From Hyphomicrobiales bacterium (GTDB taxonomy: Bacteria > Pseudomonadota > Alphaproteobacteria > Rhizobiales > Rhizobiaceae): 64,000 bases of DNA. Of the stretch, positions 1-8,581 are shown piece after piece (position 1 is the stretch's first letter; each line of letters opens with the position of its first letter). The position numbers were made by a program, and so were the translations under genes. A model generated the notes under the pieces. The model saw only the letters and a program-made list of their open reading frames with translations. It made no database searches and was not told the DNA's origin. The stretch is from the NCBI GenBank assembly GCA_900465915.1, contig UBKJ01000015.1:1-64000 (forward strand), read 5' to 3'.

Positions 1-381
<381 letters not shown>

Positions 382-399
382 GCATTCCACTACATGTTG

Positions 400-437
400 A
401 GATCGGGCGATTGACAAATCGCCCGATCTTTCTTTTT
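400..437 (+). terminator. Rho-independent terminator of ahcY
   Basis: Perfect 13-bp stem (400-412 with 417-429, arm AGATCGGGCGATT) with a 4-nt loop, followed by TTCTTTTT. This ends the ahcY transcript. The remaining spacer to 663 (438-663) holds no convincing gene and presumably carries the divL promoter. Confidence 0.9.
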
Positions 438-663
438 GCGCGCGGCCTGCTTCACGTGGATTCGCTGGAAGGGTATTGTGACGGCGAATCAAGGTGTTTC
501 GGTGGGCGTCCCGCGTATGCGTTTTTTGCCGGTTTCGGCGGAAGACGGCGGGTTCATTCGTTCCCGAAACCTCCCGTTCGGACGCATTGGGGCGATGCGG
601 CGGGGCGGGTTCGACAGGTTGTGACATACGGCTGGGAAGCCGGGCGGCGGAGAAGACGAAACC

Positions 664-3184
664 ATGCCAGAGGTCGGCGCACCGAAGAAATCCGGGAGCA
701 ACAAGGCGGATGGGAAGCGATATCCCCTTCTCCGCGGCTCCCGCGTCGCCGCTCCGCTCCGGCGGCGTCTTTTGGGGGCCGGCGTCTCCTGCGCAGCGCT
801 TCTTTCCTCGGTCTCAGCCTTCGCGCAATCGGCCGACGGCGCGCGCGTGGTGCTGCCCTTCGGCGGCAGCTTCGGCGCGATGGAGGTCATCCAGTTCTCG
901 ATGTTCGTGGGCGCGCTCGGCGCGGCGCTGCTGTCGGCCGGCTGGCTGATCCGCGAGCGTTCGCGCGCCGCAGCCGAGAACAGCGAGCTGCGCGCCAAAT
1001 TCGCCGATCTCAGCCTCGTCGCGCAGCGCAACGACGCGCTCCTCAATCTCAAGGACCAGCGCATCGTCGTCTGGGACAATCACGCGTCGCGCGCCGCAGG
1101 ACCGCTCGGCCTTCCTCGCCTTCGGGCGCTGGCTGACGCCGCATTCCGTCACCGCGCTGGAGCGCGGCGTCGTCGCCCTGCGCGAACAGGCGCGCGCCTT
1201 CGACCTGACGGTGGAGACGCTCGCCGGCGCGCTTCTCGACGTGCAGGGCCGCATTTCCGGCGGCTACGCCGTCACCCGCTTCATGAGCCTCGAAGGCGTG
1301 CGCGCCGACCAGGCCGCGCTGCAGGCGGAAAGCCGGGCGCTGAGCGAGAAGCTGGCGCTGCTGCATCGCCTGCTCGACCATATCGACCAGCCGGCCTGGA
1401 CGCGCGACGTCGACGGCCGGCTCGACTGGGTCAACACCGCTTACGCCCGCGCCGTCGACCGGCCCGACCCGCGCGAAGTGGTGGCCGAGGGGCGCGAATT
1501 GTTCGGCGGCCAGGCGCGCCAGCGGCTGGAGCGCAACCGCTTCGCCGAGCCCGACCTGCACGAGGCGCTGGCGGCGGTGGTCGGCGGCGACCGCCGCATG
1601 CTCGACGTCACCGATGTCAGCGCTGCGGGCGGCTCGGCCGGCATGGGCTTCGACCTCAGCGCGATGGAGCGCGTGCGCGAGGAGCTGAACCGCACGCTGA
1701 AGAGCCACGCCGAGACGCTGGACCAGCTCTCCACCGCCGTGGCGATCTTCGATCCCGAAATGAAGCTGCAATTCTTCAACCAGGCCTTCGTCCGGGTCTG
1801 GTCGCTCGATCAGGGCTGGCTGGAAAGCCGGCCCAGCAACGCGCTTCTGTTCGACCGGCTGCGCTCGGACGGCCGCCTCCCCGAGCAGCCGGAATGGCGC
1901 AAGTGGAAGGATTCCATGCTTTCCGCCTATCACGCCGCCGAGCCGCAGGAGCATATGTGGCACCTGCCCGACGGCCGCACCATGCGCGCGGTGGCCAATC
2001 CGCATCCGCAGGGCGGCGTGACCTGGTTCTTCGAGAATATGACGGAGAAATTCGAGCTCGAAAGCCGCTACAACACGCTGATCAAGGTGCAGGGCGAAAC
2101 GCTCGACCATCTGGCCGAGGCGGTGGCGGTGTTCGGCTCCGACGGCCGGCTGCGCCTCTCCAACCCCTCCTTCGCCGATCTGTGGGCGCTGCCCGCGGCG
2201 CTCGCCGTGGAAGGCACGCATATCTCCAGCATCGCCAAGCTCTGCGGCCAGCGCGGCGCGAAAGACGTATGGGAGGATTTCGTCTCCACTGTCGCCGGCT
2301 TCCTCGACAAGCGCGACGGCCGCATGGGGCAGGCTGAGCTGGACGACGGCGTCATCCTCTCCTACGCCGTGGTGCCGCTGCCCAAGGGCCAGACGATGCT
2401 CACCTTCATCGACGTCACCGACACGGTGCGCGTCGAGCGCGCGCTCAAGGACAAGAACGAGGCCCTGCGCCGCGCCGACCAGATCAAGAACGATTTCGTC
2501 CAGCACGTCTCCTATGAGCTGCGCTCGCCGCTCACCAACATCATCGGCTTCACCGAACTGCTGCAGACCCCGGCGGTCGGCCCGCTCAACGAGCGCCAGC
2601 ACGAATATCTCGACCATATCGGCGCCTCCTCCTCGGTGCTGCTCACCATCGTCAACGACATTCTCGACCTCGCCACCGTCGACGCCGGCATCATGCAGCT
2701 CGACATCGGCGCGGTTTCCGTCACCGAGGCCGTCGCCGCTGCGGCCGCGCGCGTCGGCGAAAGGCTCGGCGACCACGACATCGCGCTCGACGTGGAGATC
2801 GCGCCCGAGGCGGAAGTGTTCCGCGCCGACGCCAACCGCGTGCGGCAGGTGCTGTTCAACCTCCTCTCCAACGCCGCCAATTACGCGCCGGAAGGCTCGA
2901 CCGTCACCCTCGACGTCGCCCGCTCCGGCGGCGAGGTGGTGTTCTCCGTCCATGACGACGGCCCCGGCATGCCGCGCGAGGTGCTGGACACGGTGTTCAA
3001 GCGCTTCCAGGCCTATCCCAATGGCGGCCGCCGCCGCGGCGCCGGACTGGGCCTCGCCATCGTCAAGAGCTTCGTCGAGCTGCATGGCGGCAAGGTCGAG
3101 ATCGACACCGGCGCTGGCCGCGGCACCACCGTCATCTGCCGCTTCCCGACGGAAGCGCGCAGCTTCCGCGCCGCCGCCGAATAG
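664..3184 (+). pseudogene. divL: DivL-type PAS sensor kinase (tyrosine in H-box), reading frame interrupted near 1080
   Basis: Homologue of the cell-cycle pseudo-kinase DivL, which steers CckA and CtrA. Start ATG 664 is preceded by GGAG. The N-terminus has two hydrophobic segments, then the frame reads ...DQRIVVWDN and becomes nonsense after about 1080. The +1 frame continues as ...APQDRSAFLAFGRWL from about 1094 to the TAG at 3182-3184, with PAS-like repeats, dimerisation helix, N box (NLLSNAANYAPEG), G1 (DDGPGMP) and G2 (GAGLGLAIVKS). The phospho-acceptor motif is HVSYELRSPL, with tyrosine (codon 2513-2515) where ordinary kinases have histidine; this defines DivL. Roughly ten or more residues also seem missing at the junction compared with relatives as I remember them. 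No start codon lies in the second frame between 950 and the GTG at 1211. DivL is essential in Caulobacter, so an assembly or sequencing error is as likely as a real mutation. Confidence 0.85.
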
Positions 3185-3192
3185 GATAAAGC

Positions 3193-4731
3193 GTGCCCAT
3201 GAGCGCCGCGACCAGCCTGCAAGTCTTCCTTCCCGACGAAACCGCCACGCTTCGCTTCGGCGAGGATCTTGCGCTGGCGCTGCAGAAGGGCGACCTGGTC
3301 ACGCTGTCGGGCGATCTCGGCGCCGGAAAATCCTCGCTGGCGCGCGCGGCGATCCGCGCCGTCGCCAACGATCCCGTCCTCGACGTGCCGAGCCCGACCT
3401 TCACCCTGGTGCAGACCTACGACGCCCTGCGCCTGCCCCTCGCCCATGCCGACCTCTACCGCCTGTCGGCGCCGGAGGAACTGGACGAACTGGGTCTGAC
3501 CGAATTTCTGCAGGACGGCGCGGTGCTGGCCGAATGGCCCGAGCACGGCGCGGGCTTCCTGCCCGAAGCCGCCTTCGCCGTCACGCTGACCCACGAAGGC
3601 GCGGGACGGCGCATCGCCGTCGACGGGCCGGAACCGGCCCTCGCCCGGCTGCAGCGCTCGCTTTCGATCCGCGCCTTTCTTGACGCGAACGGGCGCGACG
3701 GCGCCGAGCGCCGCTATCTGCAAGGCGACGCCTCGCCGCGCAAATACGAGACGGTGACCAGCCGCCACAGCGTCGAAATCCTGATGAACGCGCCGCAGAT
3801 GCCTTATGACCCGCCGCTGCGCGACGGAAAATCCTACCGCCAGATCGCCCATATCGCTGACAATATCGCGGCCTTCGTCGCCATCGATGACCTGCTCGGC
3901 GGCAATGGTTTCCGCGTTCCGGCGATGCGGGCGGCCGATCTCGACCGTGGTTTCCTCATCCTTGAAAATCTCGGCGCCGAAGGCGTGCTCGACGCCGCCG
4001 GCCGCCCCATCGCCGAGCGCTATGAGGCGGCGGGCCGCTTCCTGGCGCATCTGCACGGCGTGGCATGGCCGGACCATGCGCCGGTCGCCGGCCGGCCGGA
4101 CCATGTCATCGCCGGCTTCGATCGCGACGCGATGATGATCGAGGTCGGCCTCGTCGGCCAATGGTTCGCCCCGCGCATGATGGGACGCCAACTGACGGCG
4201 GAAGAAAAGGCGGCTTACGAATCCGCCTGGGACGCGGTGATCGCCGCCGTCGCCGGCGCGGAAAAGAGCCTGCTCCTGCGCGATTACCATTCGCCCAACC
4301 TGTTCTGGTTTCCCGAGGCCGAGGGCAAGGACAGGATCGGCGTCATCGATTTCCAGGACGCCATGATCGGCCCCGCCGCCTATGACCTCGCCTCGCTGGC
4401 GCTCGACGCGCGCGTCACCATCGCGCCGGAGCTGGAGCAGGCCGTCGTCGCCGCCTATTGCGACGAGCGCCGCCGCCTCGGCCACGCTTTCGACGAGGCC
4501 GGCTTCCGCATGGCCTACGCCGCCATGGGTGCGCAGCGCAACGCCAAGCTTCTGGGCCTGTTCGTGCGGCTGGACGAGCGCGACGGCAAGCCGCATTATC
4601 TCAGGCATCTGCCGCGCATCCACGATTATCTCGGCCGGACGCTCGCCCATCCGGTGATGGAGCCGGTGGCGCGCTGGTTCCGCGAGCGCGGTCTTTTGCA
4701 GCAAGAGGCGAAACGCGATGAAGAAGCCTGA
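3193..4731 (+). CDS. tsaE: TsaE-aminoglycoside phosphotransferase (AmgK-like) fusion protein
   Basis: Two domains. Residues ~1-155 are TsaE, the ATPase that drives the TsaBD complex making t6A37 on tRNA: Walker A GDLGAGKSS, then VPSPTFTLVQTY and AEWPEHG. Residues ~165-512 are a phosphotransferase of the APH/choline-kinase fold like AmgK, which phosphorylates MurNAc/GlcNAc at the anomeric position in cell-wall recycling: catalytic loop LLRDYHSPNLFW and metal-binding VIDFQDAMIGP. The fusion is a known rhizobial arrangement. The start is GTG 3193 (AGG 6 nt upstream) or ATG 3199, 8 nt after the divL stop. It overlaps murU by 14 nt. That the kinase domain acts on MurNAc is inferred from the neighbouring MurU. 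Confidence 0.92.
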   Translation: MPMSAATSLQVFLPDETATLRFGEDLALALQKGDLVTLSGDLGAGKSSLARAAIRAVANDPVLDVPSPTFTLVQTYDALRLPLAHADLYRLSAPEELDELGLTEFLQDGAVLAEWPEHGAGFLPEAAFAVTLTHEGAGRRIAVDGPEPALARLQRSLSIRAFLDANGRDGAERRYLQGDASPRKYETVTSRHSVEILMNAPQMPYDPPLRDGKSYRQIAHIADNIAAFVAIDDLLGGNGFRVPAMRAADLDRGFLILENLGAEGVLDAAGRPIAERYEAAGRFLAHLHGVAWPDHAPVAGRPDHVIAGFDRDAMMIEVGLVGQWFAPRMMGRQLTAEEKAAYESAWDAVIAAVAGAEKSLLLRDYHSPNLFWFPEAEGKDRIGVIDFQDAMIGPAAYDLASLALDARVTIAPELEQAVVAAYCDERRRLGHAFDEAGFRMAYAAMGAQRNAKLLGLFVRLDERDGKPHYLRHLPRIHDYLGRTLAHPVMEPVARWFRERGLLQQEAKRDEEA

Positions 4732-5437
4732 AACCGCGATCATGCTGGCGGCGGGGCTGGGAAAGCGCATGCGCCCCATCACCGAAACCATGCCCAAGCC
4801 GCTAGTCAAGGTGGCGGGCAGGGCGCTGATCGACTGGGGGCTGGACGCGCTGGAGACGGCCGGCGTGGCCAGAACGGTGGTCAATGTCCATTACTTAGCC
4901 GACCAACTGGTTTCCCATCTGGCGCAGCGCGAGCGCCCGCGCATCGTCGTTTCCGACGAGCGCGACCTGCTGCTCGATTCCGCCGGTGGCGTCGTCAAGG
5001 CGCTGCCGGAGCTGGGCGCCAAGCCGTTCTATCTTCTCAACGCCGACACGTTCTGGGTCGGCGACGAGACGCATCCCAATCTCGACGCGCTGGCCGCCGT
5101 GTGGGACGATGCGCGGATGGATATTCTTCTCATGACGGCGCGGCTCGACCAGGCGACGGGCTTCGAGGGCGCGGGCGATTTCGTGGCCGACGCCGCCGGC
5201 CGCCTGCGACGGGCGCGCGACGCGGCCGGCGCGCCGCTGATCTATGCCGGCGCGGCCATCCTGCATCCGCGCATTTTCGCGGACGCCGCGTCCGGCGTCG
5301 CCTCGCTCAACCGCTTTTTCGACGCCGCCATCGCCGCCGACCGCCTTTACGGCATGCCGATGCGCGGCCATTGGCTGACCGTCGGCACGCCGCAAGCCAT
5401 CGGGGAGGCGGAGGCGGCGCTCGCCGCCCTGGCCTGA
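4718..5437 (+). CDS. murU: Nucleotidyltransferase, MurU-like (N-acetylmuramate-1-phosphate uridylyltransferase)
   Basis: 239-residue sugar-phosphate nucleotidyltransferase. It has the N-terminal signature MLAAGLGKRMRPIT followed by MPKPLVKVAGRALIDW (uridine-nucleotide loop and base-binding lysine), and NADTFW as the metal-binding aspartate motif. MurU makes UDP-MurNAc from MurNAc-1-P; together with AmgK it bypasses de novo MurA/MurB synthesis. Its start lies within the end of the TsaE-AmgK gene (14-nt overlap, SD GAGG), so the kinase and uridylyltransferase are translationally coupled, which supports the substrate assignment. addB follows 3 nt later. A mannose-1-phosphate guanylyltransferase annotation is the likely database alternative. 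Confidence 0.85.
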   Translation: MKKPETAIMLAAGLGKRMRPITETMPKPLVKVAGRALIDWGLDALETAGVARTVVNVHYLADQLVSHLAQRERPRIVVSDERDLLLDSAGGVVKALPELGAKPFYLLNADTFWVGDETHPNLDALAAVWDDARMDILLMTARLDQATGFEGAGDFVADAAGRLRRARDAAGAPLIYAGAAILHPRIFADAASGVASLNRFFDAAIAADRLYGMPMRGHWLTVGTPQAIGEAEAALAALA

Positions 5438-5440
5438 GCG

Positions 5441-8400
5441 ATGGCCCGCCGCCCGCCACGGCTGTTCTCGGTTCCGCCCGGCGCGGCTTTTCTGTCCGTC
5501 TGCGCCGAGGCGCTGCTGTCGGGCGCGCTGGTCGAGGGCTTTCCCGGCGATCCGTCCGACCCGCTGGCGCTGGCCGGCGCCACCATCTTCGTGCCGACGC
5601 GCCGCGCCGCCCGCGCGCTGCGCTCCATCCTGGTGGATAGGAATCCGGCTAAGAGCGCCATCCTGCCGACCATCCGCCCGCTCGGCGACGTCGACGAGGA
5701 CGCCGCCTTTTTCACCGCCGGCGCCGCCGCGCTCGATCTCGACCCGCCCATCGCCGGGGCCGAGCGGCTTCTCTTGCTGGCGCGGCTGATCCGGCCGTGG
5801 CGCGAGCAATTGCCCGCCCATGTGCGGGCGCTGTTCGGCGTCGAGGATGTGTCGGTGCCGGCCACCACCGCCGACGCCATCTGGCTGGCGCGCGATCTGG
5901 CCGGGCTGATGGACCAGGTCGAGACCGACGGCGCGGACTGGAGCGAACTGACCGGGATCGCCCCCGACGACCTCGCCGACTGGTGGCGGGTGACGCTCGG
6001 CTTCCTCGATATCGTCACCCGGCTCTGGCCCGCGATTCTGGCCGAGCGAAAGCTCTCCAATCCCGCCGCCCATCGCAACGCGCTCATTCGCGGCGAGGCG
6101 GCGCGGCTGGTCGACAATCCGCCCGCCGGCCCGGTGATCGTCCTCGGCTCCACCGGCTCCATTCCCGCCACGGCCGAGCTCATCGCCGCGATCGCGAAAC
6201 TTCCCAACGGCGCGGTAGTGCTGCCGGGGCTCGACCGCGACCTCGACACGGCCGCCTGGGACGCGTTGGGCGACGTGGAGCGAAATCCCTCCACCTTCGG
6301 CCACCCGCAATATGGCCTGCGCAAGCTTCTCCGGGCGATCGGCTGCCTGCGCGAGGACGTGCTGCATCTCGACGCCGTGCCGCCCGCCCGGCGTATCCGC
6401 GAAAGGCTGGTGAGCGAGGCGCTGCGCCCGGCCGAGACCACCGACGCCTGGCGGCTGCTCGCCTCCGATCCCGCCATGCGGCCGGAGTCCCTGCGCGAGG
6501 CGGCGCAGGGCGTCGACCTGATCGAGGCGGCCAACGAGCGCGAGGAAGCGCTGGCGGTGGCGCTGGCTTTGCGGGTCGCCATCGACCAGCCGGGCCGGAC
6601 GGCGGCGCTGGTCACCGCCGACCGCAATCTCGCCCGCCGCGTCGTCGGCGAGCTGGCGCGCTTCGGCGTTGAGGCCGACGATTCCGGCGGCCGCCCCTTG
6701 CGCGACGCCGAAAACGCCACCCTGTTGCGGCTTCTGGTGGAGACGGTCTTTTCGCCCGGCGATCCGGTGGCGCTGCTGGCGCTGGTCAAGCATCCGCTCT
6801 TGCGGCTCGGCGGCCCGCGCATCGACCGGCGGCTGGCGGCGGAGACGCTGGAGCTGGTCGCCTTTCGCGGCGGCGCCGGCCGCGCTTCGCTTCTCGACCT
6901 GCCGGCCTTCTTCGACCGGCGGCTGGCGGAAAGCGCCGGACAGGCCTGGCGGCCGGCATGGCACGACACGGTGACGCCGGAAAGGATCGAGGCGGCGCGG
7001 ACCCTCTGCGTCGATCTCGCCGCCGCCGTCGCGCCGCTCGCGCCCTTCGCGTCGATAAGCCGGCGAACGGATTGCGCCGAGATCGCCCGCGCCACGGTCG
7101 AGGCGCTGGAAAATCTCGCCCGCGACGAGGCGGGAAGCGTCGCCGGCTTTTATTCGGGCGAGCGCGGCGAGGCGCTGGCCGCCTTCCTGCGCGGACTGGT
7201 GGCGAGCGCGGCGGGGCTCGATTTCGAGCCGCATGAATGGCCGGCCGTGCTCGACGCGCTGATGGCCGGCGAGACGGTGAAGCCGCATCCCGGCGGCCAT
7301 CCGCGCCTGTTCGTCTGGGGCGCGCTGGAGGCCCGCCTGCAAACCGTCGACACGGTGGTGATCGGCGGCCTCAACGAGGGCAACTGGCCCGCTCGCACCC
7401 GCAACGATCCCTTCATGTCGCGGCCGATGAAGGCGATGATCGCGCTCGATCCGCCCGAGCGGCGCACCGGTTTGGCCGCGCATGATTTCCAGATGGCGCT
7501 GGGCATGGGTCATGTCGTGCTGTCGCGCTCGGAGCGTTCCGACAACGCGCCCACCGTGCCGTCGCGCTGGCTGCAGCGGCTGAAGACCGTGGCGGGCGAG
7601 GCGGTGACAGAGGAGATGCGCGCGCGCGGAAAACGCTTCCTGCACTGGGCGCGCGCCATCGACCGCGCGCCGGACGTGCCTTTCGTCCGCCGGCCGGAGC
7701 CGGCCCCGCCGGTGGCGGCGCGGCCGACGCATTTCTCGGTCACCGAGATCGAGACCCTCCGCCGCGACCCCTATGCCGTCTTCGCGCGCCGCATCCTGCG
7801 CCTGCGCCCGCTGGAGCCGCTGATCCGCGACCCGGCCGCCGCCGAGCGCGGTACGCTGTTCCACGACATCCTGTCCCATTTCACCCGCGAGGGGATCGAT
7901 CCGCTGTCGCCGCAGGCGGCGGAGAGGCTGATCGAATTCGGCCGGCTGTTCTTCGCCGACATGGACCTGCCGGTGGAGATCGAGGCGGTGTGGTGGCCGC
8001 GCTTCACCGCCCTGGTCCCGAATTTCCTCGAATGGGAGCGCCGGCGCGCGCCCGATGTCCAGGAGCGCTTCGCTGAGATCGCGGCGCAGAAGCGCGAGGT
8101 CGACGGGCTCGGCGTCACCCTGTCGGGCCGCGCCGACCGCGTCGACCGCATGCGCGACGGCTCGGCGGAGATCGTCGACTACAAGACCGGCTCCACGCCG
8201 TCGCCGCGCCAGGCGCATGTGCTTCTGTCGCCGCAGCTGGCGCTGGAGGCGGCGCTGCTTGCGCGCGGCGCCTTTGGCGAACTCGGCGCGGTTCCGGCCT
8301 CCGACCTTCTCTATGTGCGGCTCAAGGCCGGCGGACGGGTGGAGCCCGAATCGATCCTCAGCGTCGGCCGCCCGCCCTCGGAAAAATCCGCTCCCGCTTT

Positions 8401-8581
8401 GGGCGAGGAAGCGTGGCGGCGTCTGGCCGAATTGCTGGCCGACTATAAACGGCCCGAAAAAGGCTATCTGTCGCGCGCGCTGCCGTTCCGCGAAAGCGAC
8501 CTGACCGGCGATTACGACCATTTGGCCCGCGTGCTGGAATGGTCGGCCGGCGGCGACAGCGGCGGGGAGGACGGCGAATGA
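5441..8581 (+). CDS. addB: Double-strand break repair protein AddB (inactive-helicase/nuclease subunit)
   Basis: 1046 residues, alphaproteobacterial AddB size. It partners AddA in RecBCD-like processing of DNA ends to load RecA. The N-terminal half is a degenerate helicase-like region. The C-terminal RecB-type nuclease domain shows GRADRVDRM and EIVDYKTGS (catalytic D and K) then LSPQLALEAALL (Q motif). No cysteines occur in the last ~90 residues, so the Fe-S cluster of Bacillus AddB is absent, as in other alphaproteobacteria. ATG 5441 lies 3 nt after murU; the stop overlaps the addA start as ATGA. Confidence 0.95.
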   Translation: MARRPPRLFSVPPGAAFLSVCAEALLSGALVEGFPGDPSDPLALAGATIFVPTRRAARALRSILVDRNPAKSAILPTIRPLGDVDEDAAFFTAGAAALDLDPPIAGAERLLLLARLIRPWREQLPAHVRALFGVEDVSVPATTADAIWLARDLAGLMDQVETDGADWSELTGIAPDDLADWWRVTLGFLDIVTRLWPAILAERKLSNPAAHRNALIRGEAARLVDNPPAGPVIVLGSTGSIPATAELIAAIAKLPNGAVVLPGLDRDLDTAAWDALGDVERNPSTFGHPQYGLRKLLRAIGCLREDVLHLDAVPPARRIRERLVSEALRPAETTDAWRLLASDPAMRPESLREAAQGVDLIEAANEREEALAVALALRVAIDQPGRTAALVTADRNLARRVVGELARFGVEADDSGGRPLRDAENATLLRLLVETVFSPGDPVALLALVKHPLLRLGGPRIDRRLAAETLELVAFRGGAGRASLLDLPAFFDRRLAESAGQAWRPAWHDTVTPERIEAARTLCVDLAAAVAPLAPFASISRRTDCAEIARATVEALENLARDEAGSVAGFYSGERGEALAAFLRGLVASAAGLDFEPHEWPAVLDALMAGETVKPHPGGHPRLFVWGALEARLQTVDTVVIGGLNEGNWPARTRNDPFMSRPMKAMIALDPPERRTGLAAHDFQMALGMGHVVLSRSERSDNAPTVPSRWLQRLKTVAGEAVTEEMRARGKRFLHWARAIDRAPDVPFVRRPEPAPPVAARPTHFSVTEIETLRRDPYAVFARRILRLRPLEPLIRDPAAAERGTLFHDILSHFTREGIDPLSPQAAERLIEFGRLFFADMDLPVEIEAVWWPRFTALVPNFLEWERRRAPDVQERFAEIAAQKREVDGLGVTLSGRADRVDRMRDGSAEIVDYKTGSTPSPRQAHVLLSPQLALEAALLARGAFGELGAVPASDLLYVRLKAGGRVEPESILSVGRPPSEKSAPALGEEAWRRLAELLADYKRPEKGYLSRALPFRESDLTGDYDHLARVLEWSAGGDSGGEDGE

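Noticed and set aside
436..624. 62-codon frame between ahcY and divL
   Set aside because: No homology-like features and no SD; it overlaps the expected promoter region of divL.
1049..1250. Programmed ribosomal frameshift in divL
   Set aside because: No slippery heptamer or stimulatory structure is evident at the junction, and coding sequence also seems missing, which points to a deletion or assembly error.
4895..8521. A 1208-codon open frame antisense to addB (and similar long antisense frames at 1049-3085, 8512-11802, 23975-27061 and 31798-35268)
   Set aside because: Such frames arise in high-GC DNA opposite real genes; their translations are low-complexity Arg/Gly/His/Ala-rich with no domain, and the plus-strand genes have unmistakable motifs.
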